The notes under the pieces were generated by a model that made no database searches, was not told the DNA's origin, and saw nothing but the letters and a program-made list of their open reading frames with translations. A program made the translations under genes and the position numbers. A DNA stretch of 49,312 nucleotides from Fibrobacter sp. (lineage in GTDB: Bacteria; Fibrobacterota; Fibrobacteria; Fibrobacterales; Fibrobacteraceae). Of the stretch, positions 1 through 8,101 are shown in pieces; within the stretch, counting starts at the first letter, position 1, and the number at the start of each line of letters is the position of its first letter. The DNA lies in NCBI GenBank assembly GCA_024399015.1, contig JAKSIC010000023.1, positions 1-49,312 on the forward strand, read 5' to 3'.

Positions 1-206
1 GAATGACTGATTTGCTTTACGAAAAGCAGGGCTCCTACCTGCAGGGCAAGGAGGATGGAGTACTACAGGGAAAGCAGGAACAGGCTGTTGAGTCTGCCGA
101 GGCGTTTCTTCGTGACGGAGACCCTGTCGATCGTGTTGCTCGAGTCCTTAAGCTCCCTCTTGAAACGGTTCAGGCCATCTCCGACAGAATTGCAAAGGAA
201 GCTTAG
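1..206 (+). CDS. C-terminal end of an Rpn-family (PD-(D/E)XK) recombination-promoting nuclease, partial
   Basis: Only the last 67 or so codons lie in the window; the frame is open to the left edge. The visible part has the Gly/Lys/Glu-rich 'QGKEDGVLQGKQEQ' stretch followed by a short helical end (RVLKLPLETVQAISDRI) of the kind that closes Rpn/YhgA-type putative transposases ('...IA..TGLS.EEI'). The nuclease domain would lie upstream and cannot be checked. The in-frame ATG at position 3 is probably an internal Met. A strong terminator follows at 215-242. Two further Rpn tails (45428-45463 and 48802-49188) occur on the minus strand in the accessory region. Confidence 0.55.
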   Translation, partial: MTDLLYEKQGSYLQGKEDGVLQGKQEQAVESAEAFLRDGDPVDRVARVLKLPLETVQAISDRIAKEA

Positions 207-214
207 AAACGTAG

Positions 215-242
215 AAAACACCGCTTTCGGGCGGTGTTTTTT
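215..242 (+). terminator. Rho-independent terminator
   Basis: A perfect 10-bp stem AAAACACCGC/GCGGTGTTTT with a 6-nt loop runs into a T tract, 9 nt after the stop of the Rpn tail. Confidence 0.9.
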
Positions 243-265
243 CTATAAAATGTGACGGAAATCAC

Positions 266-296
266 TTTGACGAAAACTTACAAAAAACTATCTTTT
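266..296 (+). promoter_or_regulatory. Possible Bacteroidetes-type promoter for the secreted-protein/peptide/kinase operon
   Basis: TTTG at 266-269 and TATCTTTT at 289-296 are separated by 19 nt, close to the FCB-group pattern TTTG-N19-22-TAnnTTTG. The last base of the -7 element is off consensus. It lies about 30 nt upstream of the ATG at 329, which has an AGGAA ribosome-binding sequence. Confidence 0.4.
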
Positions 297-328
297 GCAT
301 CGAAATTTTTACTAGGAATAGACAAAAT

Positions 329-2035
329 ATGAAAAAGATTTTTGCTCTTACCTTCGCCGCCGCCATGGCATGTGCAACAAGCGCGATTGCTGCAGAATCT
401 ACTTGTACCGATGCGGAGAAAAACTATGGTCCTATTACCATAAAAAAGGATGGTAATGGTAGGTGCGTTGCTATAATCGATGCTGACGGCGATCATCGTA
501 ACGATCCTGTTGTTATCGAAGAACCCGAAGTTGTTGATTCCATCTATTATTTTAGATCCAATTCGGCATCCGGCACAAATCAGACGATTGTTTTACCGTT
601 TGATGTGCCTAGCGGTTGTTTCTTTGATAGTGAAACTGATTTTTATAACATCACCAAAATTGGTCAGGATTCCCAAACGAAAAACTGGCGTGCTTTGTTG
701 GGTAAAGCAATTTCTGTGAAATCTGAAGGACTTGAGGCCAATAAACCCTATGTAATTCGTTTTAAAAATCCGGAAAACAGCAACACTCCAAGACATTTTA
801 GACTTGGTAGTAATAATGGAAAGTGTCAATTCACTTTTAGTACAGTCAATGGTGCTGACACCAGCTTGATCCCTGCGGATACATCCACTGGGTTGAGCGA
901 GGGTTGGACTCTCAAGGGCGTCTATTCAAAGAAAACATGGGCTGATGCGGCTAGCCGAAAAGGAGTCTATGGATTTGCTGGAACGACGAATGGAGCTTCT
1001 GTTGGTGAATTTAAGAAAGCTGGCGAAAATGCATCTGTTCCGTCGCTTCGCGCATATTTGGTTTATGGAAATAATACCAAGGCATTAGCGAAGTCTGCTG
1101 CCGCAACGCTTTCTTCAAATGAGGAATTAGATGTCTTGCCCATGTCTATGGAAGTCCTCGTGGAGGGCGAATGCTTTACTGAAGGTGATGGCATTTTTGA
1201 GGTCAAGATGGTGAACGGCAAGAAAACCGCTTGTATCGATGGCCAGTCTGATGCTCGCTTGCAGACTCTTAGCATCCCTGAAGATGTTGAAGTTGACTCC
1301 GTTGTGTATAATAGGAAGTTTAAACAAGGTGTTCTTTCAACAGTGATGTTCCCCTTTGGTGGTAAAATTCATAGTGTTTTTTATGGAGCTGGATTCTTTA
1401 GAATTGCTGATGTTCAGTATGTGTACGGGGAATGGACTGTTCTTGCTTGGCAGGTGGGTGAAAGTGCTGGTGAAAGTTTAGTTGCGAATACCCCTTATAT
1501 AATCAATCCGTATGAGGCTTCACAGCTTATTGATGGTGAGTATCTTCCGTTTTGTGTAGGTATTGCCAATTCCTGTGCAACATTGAATACAACAACGGGA
1601 AATAAGACTACGACAATAGGATCATGGTCCCTGCGCGGTACTTATGAAAAATTGGAATACGGAAATGCTCCGTTTACAGGTAGTGCCTACGGCTTTGCTG
1701 TAGATGGAAATTCAAGTGGTGTTGTAGCAGGTAAATTTGTGAAGGCAAAAACTGGTGCGAGTGTTCCTCCAATGCGTGCGTATCTGAAGTATGTTGGACC
1801 GGCACTGAAAACTATGGCGAATGCCTCTATTGAAGAGGATTTCCCTGAAACTCTTCGTCTGATGCTTCTGACTAGCGACGGCAATCCTATGGGACTTGGT
1901 CGAATGAACACGCTCACTGGCGAAATCAAGATGGATGACAACGCTTGGTTCGACATGAAGGGCCGCAAGATGAACCACAAGCCCACCGTCAAGGGCACCT
2001 ACTACAACAAGGGTCAAAAGGTTATTATTAAGTAA
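329..2035 (+). CDS. Exported two-repeat protein with a T9SS-like C-terminal tail
   Basis: 568 residues starting with a clear Sec signal peptide (MKKIFALTFAAAMACATSAIAA). The mature part holds two diverged copies of one roughly 190-residue unit (about residues 70-245 and 325-500). Both copies share the order 'VLPFDVP / VMFPFGG', 'L(E/V)ANKPYVIRF / VANTPYIINP', 'GWTLKGVYSKKTW / SWSLRGTYEKLEY', 'GVYGFAG / SAYGFAV' and 'ASVPSLRAYL / ASVPPMRAYL'. The last 30 residues (AWFDMKGRKMN...KGTYYNKGQKVIIK) resemble the 'DxxGRxx...KGxYYxxGKKVVIK' tails used by type IX secretion in the FCB group. It is followed after 7 nt by a small peptide gene and then a kinase-like gene. I know no function for the repeat; a surface protein is the likely role. 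Confidence 0.75.
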   Translation: MKKIFALTFAAAMACATSAIAAESTCTDAEKNYGPITIKKDGNGRCVAIIDADGDHRNDPVVIEEPEVVDSIYYFRSNSASGTNQTIVLPFDVPSGCFFDSETDFYNITKIGQDSQTKNWRALLGKAISVKSEGLEANKPYVIRFKNPENSNTPRHFRLGSNNGKCQFTFSTVNGADTSLIPADTSTGLSEGWTLKGVYSKKTWADAASRKGVYGFAGTTNGASVGEFKKAGENASVPSLRAYLVYGNNTKALAKSAAATLSSNEELDVLPMSMEVLVEGECFTEGDGIFEVKMVNGKKTACIDGQSDARLQTLSIPEDVEVDSVVYNRKFKQGVLSTVMFPFGGKIHSVFYGAGFFRIADVQYVYGEWTVLAWQVGESAGESLVANTPYIINPYEASQLIDGEYLPFCVGIANSCATLNTTTGNKTTTIGSWSLRGTYEKLEYGNAPFTGSAYGFAVDGNSSGVVAGKFVKAKTGASVPPMRAYLKYVGPALKTMANASIEEDFPETLRLMLLTSDGNPMGLGRMNTLTGEIKMDDNAWFDMKGRKMNHKPTVKGTYYNKGQKVIIK

Positions 2036-2042
2036 GGGGACT

Positions 2043-2204
2043 ATGAAAATGATTAAGAAAGAATACGAAGCTCCGAAGATGGACATTGTTGATTTGAAGA
2101 TGGAAGCTCCCTTGCTTGGCGCTTCTGACGGTCCCGAAGGCGTTACCGAATACGATGACGAATTCGGCTGCAACTACAATCCGGAAATGGATCGTAAGGC
2201 ATAA
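2043..2204 (+). CDS. 53-residue peptide, candidate modified-peptide precursor
   Basis: A short gene with a good ribosome-binding site (AAGGGGA, 2034-2040) directly after the stop of the secreted-protein gene; it ends in two tandem stop codons. The product begins MKMIKKEYEAPKMDIVDLK, a leader-like Lys/Glu start similar to the 'MKK.Y.KP.I....' small peptides of Bacteroidetes. It then has 'LLGASDGPEG' and an acidic, aromatic C-terminal third (EYDDEFGCNYN) with one Cys (residue 43), one Ser (28) and one Thr (35). It has no signal peptide and no membrane segment. Its place 9 nt before an HPr-kinase-like gene suggests it is the substrate of that enzyme. Modification as a phosphorylated RiPP is inference; the reading frame itself is well supported by RBS and spacing. 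Confidence 0.7.
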   Translation: MKMIKKEYEAPKMDIVDLKMEAPLLGASDGPEGVTEYDDEFGCNYNPEMDRKA

Positions 2205-2213
2205 TAAAACTGG

Positions 2214-3107
2214 ATGAGTAGTTCTCTGTACAAAGTTGCGGGTCACGTTTTCTCGATCGCATTCGAGAACGAGGCTCTGGCTGCGGAAATGCTTCCGCTG
2301 ATGGGGAACTACGAACCGTTTCAGGTGGAGGCTGGCGACGCTGGCCTTGACCATACATTCGATTTGAAGGTCGTCGCAGATGCACTGGGCTCTGCAGGCG
2401 GCCTTTTTGATTACGTGGTGGAGACCAGTCAGGAAGACGAAGGTCAGACCATCGTTTGCGGGCACACTTTCGACGGCAAGGCTGTTTTCGATTTCAAGTT
2501 CGGCGACAAGCCTGCGGGCCTGCTGATCTGCTCCAATGAATACCGCCAGGCGGAACTTCACTTGTGCGCAACCTTCCGCAAGGCTGGCCTGGATAACGCC
2601 CTGATGGTGCTTTACGCCTTGGCTACGGCTCGTTTGAATACGGTGCTGTTCCATGCCGCGGTGGTGAGCAAGGATGGCAAAGGCTACATGTTCCTGGGCA
2701 AGAGCGGAACCGGCAAGAGTACCCACGCACGCCTATGGCTCAACAACATCGCCGAAACGGAACTGGTGAACGACGACAATCCCGTGGTCCGCATCCAGGC
2801 CGATGGCGCCTGTGTTTACGGCTCTCCCTGGAGCGGAAAGACTCCCTGCTACAAGAATTTGTCCATGCCTCTGGGCGGTGTCGTTTTGCTGAGTCAGGCT
2901 CCCCACAACAAGATTGCCCGCCTGGGTGGCCTGCAGTCTTACGCTGCCATCGTCCCCAGCATTTCCGGCAAGCGCTGGGACGCATCCATTGCCGATGGCC
3001 TCCACGATACGGAAAACAAGATGGCCCAGACCGTTCCTACCTATTACTTGGAATGTCTGCCCGACGCAGCCGCCGCTGAACTCTGCTGCAAGACCGTCAA
3101 GGCTTAA
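2214..3107 (+). CDS. HPr-kinase-like P-loop protein (HprK/PEPCK-type fold)
   Basis: 297 residues. The P-loop GKSGTGKST lies at about residues 162-170 and an Asp pair (LVNDDNPVV, residues 187-188) sits where HprK has its catalytic VADD segment. A conserved 'YGSPWSGKTPCYKN' follows at about 202-214. The first 140 residues are a separate domain without recognised motif. Kinases of this type modify HPr, but relatives in lasso-peptide clusters phosphorylate a precursor peptide. There is no HPr gene nearby; the immediate neighbour is the 53-residue peptide, so a peptide kinase or chaperone-like role is plausible. Similar proteins are known from Bacteroidales. No strong Shine-Dalgarno sequence precedes the ATG. 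Confidence 0.7.
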   Translation: MSSSLYKVAGHVFSIAFENEALAAEMLPLMGNYEPFQVEAGDAGLDHTFDLKVVADALGSAGGLFDYVVETSQEDEGQTIVCGHTFDGKAVFDFKFGDKPAGLLICSNEYRQAELHLCATFRKAGLDNALMVLYALATARLNTVLFHAAVVSKDGKGYMFLGKSGTGKSTHARLWLNNIAETELVNDDNPVVRIQADGACVYGSPWSGKTPCYKNLSMPLGGVVLLSQAPHNKIARLGGLQSYAAIVPSISGKRWDASIADGLHDTENKMAQTVPTYYLECLPDAAAAELCCKTVKA

Positions 3108-3190
3108 GTTTCCGCGCTGTAAAAATCTCCGCGACTTTAAATCATCGCGCTGTTTTCGCGATTCGCTAATCTCAAACAAAAATTTTTGTG

Positions 3191-3198
3191 TATTTTCG
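3191..3198 (+). promoter_or_regulatory. TAnnTTTG-like -7 element just upstream of the MFS start
   Basis: TATTTTCG ends 4 nt before the ATG at 3203 and there is no Shine-Dalgarno sequence. One mismatch to TAnnTTTG. The mRNA would be leaderless or nearly so. Confidence 0.35.
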
Positions 3199-3202
3199 AT
3201 GT

Positions 3203-4528
3203 ATGACCTTCCTGCTTGTTGTCATATACGTCGCCTTTATCGGCCTGGGTCTCCCGGATACCATTCTGGGGGCGGCTTGGCCCTTGATGCAGGAAGACTT
3301 GAATGCGCCTCTTTCGGCGGCGGGGCTCCTCTCCATAATCGTTAGCATCGGAACTATCATTTCCAGCCTGATTACGCCAACGTTGATCCGCAAACTGGGC
3401 ACGGGCAAACTGGTGGCCTTTAGCATTTGCTGTACGGCCGCAGCGACGGCAGGTTACGGCTTTGCGACGGAATTCTGGATGATGTGTCTCTGGGCAATTC
3501 CCATGGGCCTTGGTGCAGGTGCAATCGACGTGGCCTTGAATAATTTTGCGGCCATCCATCTGGAATCGAAACACACCAACTGGTTGCACGCTAGCTGGGG
3601 AATCGGGGCATGTCTTGGTCCTGCGATTTTGTCTGCATCTGTTTTTGTGGGGGCAGGCTGGCGCGGTGCCTACGAACTGAATGCGGTGCTGCTTGGGGCC
3701 ATCGTGTTGATGATGCTTGCGGCGCTGCCTCTGTGGAAACGTTATGAAACTCCGAAATCCCGCGACGAAAACAGACGTATTTCCGCCTCGGACAAGGATA
3801 TTTCCCTGCGTGCGGCTCTCCGCGTTCCCGGGATGAAGCTTTCCTTCTTGACCTTCTTCTTTTATTCTGCGTTGGAAATTTCCACCAGCCTTTGGTGCGG
3901 CACCTATTTGGTTGCCCGCGGATTTTCCCCAGAGATTGGGGCGCTGGCTGTTTCCCTGATGTTCGCCTCCGTGATGATCGGTCGCGTACTCAGCGGTTTC
4001 TTTGCCATCAAGTTTACGGATATGCGCCTGGTTCACGCAGGCATCGCCATTGTGATTGCGGGCTGCTTTGCTCTGGTGTTGCCGTTGCCCTTGTGGTTTA
4101 CTCCCGTGTGCATTTGCCTGCTGGGTCTGGGTTGCGCACCTGTTTATCCTTCCTTGATCCATGCCACGCCGGCCCGCTTTGGCGAAGAACTTTCTGGCCG
4201 CGCCATCGGTATTCAGATGGCTGGCTCCTACGTGGGTGCGGTGCTGATGCCCCCAGCCTTCGGTTTTATTGCGTCCAAATTCTCTGTAATGTTGTGGCCT
4301 GTGGCCTTGGCCATTTTTGTGGATTGCCTTTTGGCCTGCGTTTGGCTGTTGGATTACGTGACCCGCAAAAAACTAAACAACGCTTTCGCTGCGGAACGCA
4401 TCATGGACGTATTGCATCAAGTGTCTACAATGAATGCCGCCCGCAACCGCCTTCGCAAGGAACGCCGCCGCGCCCGCCGAAAAGCAAAGCTTGCGCAACA
4501 GCAGAAGGCCCGTCGTAAAACCCGTTAG
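3203..4528 (+). CDS. MFS transporter, fucose-permease-like
   Basis: 441 residues with twelve predicted membrane spans. It begins MTFLLVVIYVAFIGLGLPDTILGAAWPLM, the opening typical of the FucP/sugar-type major facilitator subfamily ('FxxxGxxDxxxGxxWP'). Further family features are 'GLGAGAIDVALNNF', 'LHASWGIGACLGP' and, in the second half, 'GRVLSGFFA' and 'LGLGCAPVYPSLIHATP'. The final 60 residues are cytoplasmic and very rich in Arg/Lys. I chose ATG 3203 over the in-frame GTG at 3188 because a membrane helix starts there and a promoter-like element precedes it. Substrate is unknown; sugar or related solute uptake at the inner membrane is likely. Confidence 0.8.
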   Translation: MTFLLVVIYVAFIGLGLPDTILGAAWPLMQEDLNAPLSAAGLLSIIVSIGTIISSLITPTLIRKLGTGKLVAFSICCTAAATAGYGFATEFWMMCLWAIPMGLGAGAIDVALNNFAAIHLESKHTNWLHASWGIGACLGPAILSASVFVGAGWRGAYELNAVLLGAIVLMMLAALPLWKRYETPKSRDENRRISASDKDISLRAALRVPGMKLSFLTFFFYSALEISTSLWCGTYLVARGFSPEIGALAVSLMFASVMIGRVLSGFFAIKFTDMRLVHAGIAIVIAGCFALVLPLPLWFTPVCICLLGLGCAPVYPSLIHATPARFGEELSGRAIGIQMAGSYVGAVLMPPAFGFIASKFSVMLWPVALAIFVDCLLACVWLLDYVTRKKLNNAFAAERIMDVLHQVSTMNAARNRLRKERRRARRKAKLAQQQKARRKTR

Positions 4529-4542
4529 AAACGGAAAATTTC

Positions 4543-4550
4543 TACATTTG
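4543..4550 (+). promoter_or_regulatory. TAnnTTTG -7 element just upstream of the next gene
   Basis: TACATTTG ends 4 nt before the ATG at 4555, with no Shine-Dalgarno sequence between. Matches the FCB-group -7 consensus exactly. Confidence 0.45.
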
Positions 4551-4554
4551 AATT

Positions 4555-5670
4555 ATGGCAAAGAAAAAACATTCCTGGAAATCTCCCGCTCTGGCACAGA
4601 GCAACCGTAGCAAAGAAGATAAGCTTCGCGATACCTTGATGCAGATTGTAAGCGGCGAGAGCCGTTTGCTGAATCGTCCGGATGACTTGTACGAAGCAAT
4701 CGCTAACGGCATCGACGATATTGAAAACTTCAAGAATCCCAAGGATCAGCTTGAACTTTTGGCATGGACTCTCCGTGCTGATTTCTGCTCCTTCAAGGTG
4801 GACGACGAAGAAAAGGAATACTGGGACAACCTGTTCTATGATGCAGGTACTTTCTTTGTAGAACTTGCTATTCAGTACGAAGACAAGGATTACGTGGCCG
4901 ACTTGATTCACGACTTGGCTGTGCGTCACGTGGGCGGTGAAGGCCGTTCCGTGGTGTTCCTCAGCTTGGGTGAAATCATGCCGCCGGAACGTTCCTCCAA
5001 GTTGCTGAACGAACTCCTGTCTCAGGAAGACCAGTTCGCTCTTGAAAACCGCGAAGACGTGCTGGACGCTATTTGCGATATGGCCGATTCCATCAACGAT
5101 TCTGCCAACTACGCCAAGGCCGCCTTGCTGAAGGATCCGGACAAGAGTAACGCAACCATCATCGACATTGCAAATGCCTACTTCATGGCTGGCGACCTGG
5201 TGCTTGCCAAGCAGTGGATGAACGACGTTAAGAATCCGGGCAACGAAGACGAAGAAGCCTTTATGGATTTGCAGGCAGCCATTGCCGACAAGGAAGGCCG
5301 CAAGTCTGATTGTCTGAAGATTGCTCGCCAGCTTTACGAAACTTATCCGAAGATTATCAACCTGGGCCGCTTGGTTTCTGTGTTGCCCGAAGGCGAAGCA
5401 GACCAGGTTCTCAAGGAACACGAAAAGTTCCGCTGTGGTTCTACCGCAAGCCTGGAATTCATGCAGTTGCTGGCTGCTCTCAAGCGTTACGAACAACTTT
5501 CTGGTTATGTGACCCGTTTTGAAAACGACCTCACCACCATGGATGCCGACGAATTGACGGACTTGGCTGACAGTCTTGAGAAGGATGGCCAGAAGGAACT
5601 TGCCCAGCACATTCGTGACTGGACCGTTGAAGAACCGGAAGAAGCGGAAGCCTTCGACGACAAGGACTAA
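4555..5670 (+). CDS. Alpha-helical repeat protein, function unknown
   Basis: 371 residues, soluble and acidic, with no signal peptide. The first 25 residues are basic (MAKKKHSWKSPALAQSNRSK). The rest is a run of helix pairs typical of TPR-like solenoids, for example 'ATIIDIANAYFMAGDLVLAKQWM' and 'DCLKIARQLYETYPKI', ending in a strongly acidic tail (EEPEEAEAFDDKD). It looks similar to DUF6880-type proteins but I could not confirm this. Its stop codon abuts the stop of the convergent ogt gene with no spacer. Confidence 0.65.
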   Translation: MAKKKHSWKSPALAQSNRSKEDKLRDTLMQIVSGESRLLNRPDDLYEAIANGIDDIENFKNPKDQLELLAWTLRADFCSFKVDDEEKEYWDNLFYDAGTFFVELAIQYEDKDYVADLIHDLAVRHVGGEGRSVVFLSLGEIMPPERSSKLLNELLSQEDQFALENREDVLDAICDMADSINDSANYAKAALLKDPDKSNATIIDIANAYFMAGDLVLAKQWMNDVKNPGNEDEEAFMDLQAAIADKEGRKSDCLKIARQLYETYPKIINLGRLVSVLPEGEADQVLKEHEKFRCGSTASLEFMQLLAALKRYEQLSGYVTRFENDLTTMDADELTDLADSLEKDGQKELAQHIRDWTVEEPEEAEAFDDKD

Positions 5671-6228
5671 TTATTCCAACAGCATTTCCTGAGGAATGGC
5701 GCCTTCTATCACAAGAAGGCGTCTTTTCATATCCAGCCCCAGCCCAAAGCCTACGAGGGCTCCTGCTTTACCAATAACGCGATGGCAGGGGAGAATCAAG
5801 GGGATTGGATTCACGTGGAGCGCGCCACCTACGGCTCGGGTGGCCTTGGGGCTGCCCACCATTTCTGCAATTTCCTTGTAGGAACGTGTTTCGCCGAAGG
5901 GAATTTCCTTCAGGGCCTCCCATACCTTAATCTGAAATTCCGTTCCGTATAGTTTGTACGGAATAGAAAATGACTTTCGCTTGCCGGCCAGATATTCGTT
6001 CAGCTGCAGTACGGCCTTGCGGTAGGCGCGGCTGACGGTGGGAGGCAAGTTGGCTTCGACATCGGCCACTGCGTAGGTACAGGCCTGTACTGCGCTGGGG
6101 CGAACGTCGCTATTGTCTTCGGTAGAATAATTCAGACAGCAGAGTTTTGATTTTTCAAAGACGAAAGTCCACTGGCCCCACAAGTTGCGGTGCCTGATTG
6201 TAGTGAACTGTTCGCCAGAAAAATCCAT
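5671..6228 (-). CDS. ogt: Methylated-DNA--protein-cysteine S-methyltransferase
   Basis: 185 residues. The C-terminal active-site region carries the family hallmark LPCHRVIG with the acceptor Cys at residue 148, preceded by the helix-turn-helix region 'FGETRSYKEIAEMVGSPKATRAVGGALH' elements (split here: SYKEIAEMVG, RAVGGALHVNPIPL). The N-terminal 90 residues form the less conserved ribonuclease-H-like domain. The enzyme transfers alkyl groups from O6-alkylguanine to its own cysteine and is used once. It is downstream of alr with a 28-nt gap, so both are probably co-transcribed. Length fits the Ogt type without an Ada domain. Confidence 0.9.
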   Translation of the reverse strand: MDFSGEQFTTIRHRNLWGQWTFVFEKSKLCCLNYSTEDNSDVRPSAVQACTYAVADVEANLPPTVSRAYRKAVLQLNEYLAGKRKSFSIPYKLYGTEFQIKVWEALKEIPFGETRSYKEIAEMVGSPKATRAVGGALHVNPIPLILPCHRVIGKAGALVGFGLGLDMKRRLLVIEGAIPQEMLLE

Positions 6229-6256
6229 AGGTTTGAACCTCTGCGAAGGCGACTTT

Positions 6257-7480
6257 TTATCGCAGCGGGAATTCCTTGAATTCCTTCACGCCGAATTCCT
6301 GACGCAGGTAGTCCCAGCGAACCAGACGGTTCTTCCAGTAGTACTTGCGGTACAGGCGGCGAGCCACGCGGCTTGTAAGTTCGTACGGAATGGTATGGTG
6401 GTCGTCTGCAACGCTTTCCATGGAAATACGGAAGTCAAGTTCGCCGTTCACCACGTCAACAGTTTCGCCAACCTGAACGTCGGGAATATGGCTCACGTCC
6501 ACCATGGTGGCGTCCATGCAGACGCGTCCCAGAATGGGGCAGAGCTGACCGCGGATAAAGACGAAGCCCTTGTTGTATTCGCCGCGGAGGTAGCCGTCGC
6601 CGTAACCGATAGCGATGGTTGCGATGCGGGTGGGCTGCTGTGCCATCCAGTAACCGCCGTAGCTAACTGTTTCGCCCGGCTTCACATCGTGAATATGACG
6701 GATGGTAGACTTGATCTTCATGACAGGCTTGATGGGCCACGGTGCTGGAGTTGCGCCCATGGGGTTGTAGCCGTACAAGGCAAGGCCCGGACGCACCATG
6801 TCGAAATGGCTTTCGGGGTGGGTGAGGGTGCCTGCAGAACTGGAGCAGTGGCAGATTTCCGGACGGAGACCTTCTGCTTCAAGAACGTCTACCAGGCGTG
6901 CGAAACGCTGGATCTGAATTTCAGTCTTCGGGTTGCCCGGCATGTCGGCGGTTGCCAAGTGAGTGAACATGCCTTCGAACTTCAGGTTCTTCAAGCTGAG
7001 TGCGGCGCGAATATTGTTGAAGTCTTCCGCGTCAAAGCCGTAACGGTTCATGCCGGAATCGATCTTCAGGTGAGCCTTGCAAGTGCAGTTGTTGTCGCGG
7101 AGGAACTGGTCGAATGCCATTGCGGTACGAATATCGGTAATGGCTGCGGTCAGCTGGAATTCAACGAAGTAGGCGAAGTCTGCAGGAGTGCAGGGGCCAA
7201 GCACCAGGATAGGCAAGTCCATGCCGTACTGGCGGAGGATCATACCTTCGCTAATGTGGGCCACGCCAAGGTAGTCTGCACCGCCGAACTTTGCGGCAAA
7301 GGAGCAGGCCAGGCTGCCGTGTCCGTAGGAGTCGGCCTTCACCGGCAAGAGAATCTTGGTGTTGGCGGGAATCTGGCTGCGGATAAATTGAATATTGTTG
7401 CAAAGGGCGTCGAGGTTGATTTCAATCCAGTTGGGGCGCGCAATCTTATTTAAATCGGGAGGGGTAGATAAAAGCTTCAT
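6257..7480 (-). CDS. alr: Alanine racemase
   Basis: 407 residues, slightly longer than the usual 360-380. The PLP-binding lysine is in VKADSYGHG (Lys48). Further family motifs are 'KIDSGMNRYGF', 'CHCSSSAG', 'MVRPGLALYGYNP', the catalytic tyrosine in 'GETVSYGGYW' (about residue 290) and 'IGYGDGYLR'. It converts L-alanine to D-alanine for peptidoglycan in the cytoplasm. A TATATTTC element (7488-7495) lies 7 nt upstream of the ATG and there is no clear Shine-Dalgarno sequence. Confidence 0.95.
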   Translation of the reverse strand: MKLLSTPPDLNKIARPNWIEINLDALCNNIQFIRSQIPANTKILLPVKADSYGHGSLACSFAAKFGGADYLGVAHISEGMILRQYGMDLPILVLGPCTPADFAYFVEFQLTAAITDIRTAMAFDQFLRDNNCTCKAHLKIDSGMNRYGFDAEDFNNIRAALSLKNLKFEGMFTHLATADMPGNPKTEIQIQRFARLVDVLEAEGLRPEICHCSSSAGTLTHPESHFDMVRPGLALYGYNPMGATPAPWPIKPVMKIKSTIRHIHDVKPGETVSYGGYWMAQQPTRIATIAIGYGDGYLRGEYNKGFVFIRGQLCPILGRVCMDATMVDVSHIPDVQVGETVDVVNGELDFRISMESVADDHHTIPYELTSRVARRLYRKYYWKNRLVRWDYLRQEFGVKEFKEFPLR

Positions 7481-7487
7481 GATGCGA

Positions 7488-7495
7488 GAAATATA
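7488..7495 (-). promoter_or_regulatory. TAnnTTTG-like -7 element for alr
   Basis: Read on the minus strand, TATATTTC ends 7 nt before the alr ATG. Last base off consensus. Confidence 0.35.
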
Positions 7496-8070
7496 AATAT
7501 CTACCCACTTTTTGGTTCAGTACATACGAAAAAGGGGCTTGAAAAGCCACCTATTTTGAGCAAACTCACAGAAACGCCTACTCTAAATCGGAATAGAATA
7601 ACTTGCGATAATTTTTAAGGCTCTTTTGTAAACATTGAAAATAAAATGTTGTTCTAAAATTTTTTATCCAGCCCAGTAACCACGCGTGTTTTGTTGTGTT
7701 ACTTTGTTCTAAACTAAGTTTACAAATTTATTGATAAAGTTTTGTTTACTGATCACGACGTTCCTCATGAAATTTTTGTTTGTAGTTTCAAGTTGATCAA
7801 GGAAGATTATTGCTCTTGTGCCGAAATAAGGAGCGGTAACAGAACAGAATCCTAAACGAAAAATCTTGGTCAAAAGTTGATCGCGTCTGAAACACAGCAA
7901 CACGAATCAACTTGGTTGTCTTCTCTCGAATATTGAAAAGTTAGCGCTGGGATTTGCCTCTGCAAAAGCCCATCTCTAATTGTTGCACCCAAAGAAACAG
8001 CTCTTGGGACAAGCTCTTGACTTTAAGGGCTGTTGCTTCCCTATTACCCTGATTACAAACAAACTCTTTT

Positions 8071-8087
8071 TCCCTCGCAAGAGGGGA
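8071..8087 (+). promoter_or_regulatory. Hairpin that sequesters the Shine-Dalgarno sequence
   Basis: TCCCTC-GCAA-GAGGGGA forms a 6-bp stem closed by a GCAA (GNRA) tetraloop. The right arm is part of the GAGGGGAGG ribosome-binding site (8081-8089) of the following gene, so folding would compete with translation initiation. Confidence 0.45.
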
Positions 8088-8101
8088 GGATGGATAAAAT
8101 C

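Larger units (their letters stand above)
7481..8101. other. Long AT-rich intergenic region / 5' leader
   Basis: About 620 nt without a credible gene between divergent alr and the AgmX-like gene. Two structures near the right gene stand out: a 10-bp stem AACAGCTCTT (7996-8005) with AAGGGCTGTT (8025-8034, one G-T pair), and a short hairpin at 8071-8087 that contains the ribosome-binding site. The remainder is AT-rich; no tRNA, repeat or conserved RNA was recognised. Confidence 0.5.

Noticed and set aside
3118-3165. Hairpin TCGCG/CGCGA after the kinase gene as terminator
   Set aside because: Short stem and no T tract directly after it.
6185-7453. 422-codon plus-strand frame over alr
   Set aside because: Composition (many Val/Ala/His/Gly) and lack of any motif mark it as a shadow of alanine racemase.
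7709-7903. 64-codon minus-strand frame in the alr/AgmX gap
   Set aside because: No RBS, no recognisable product, AT-rich spacer composition.
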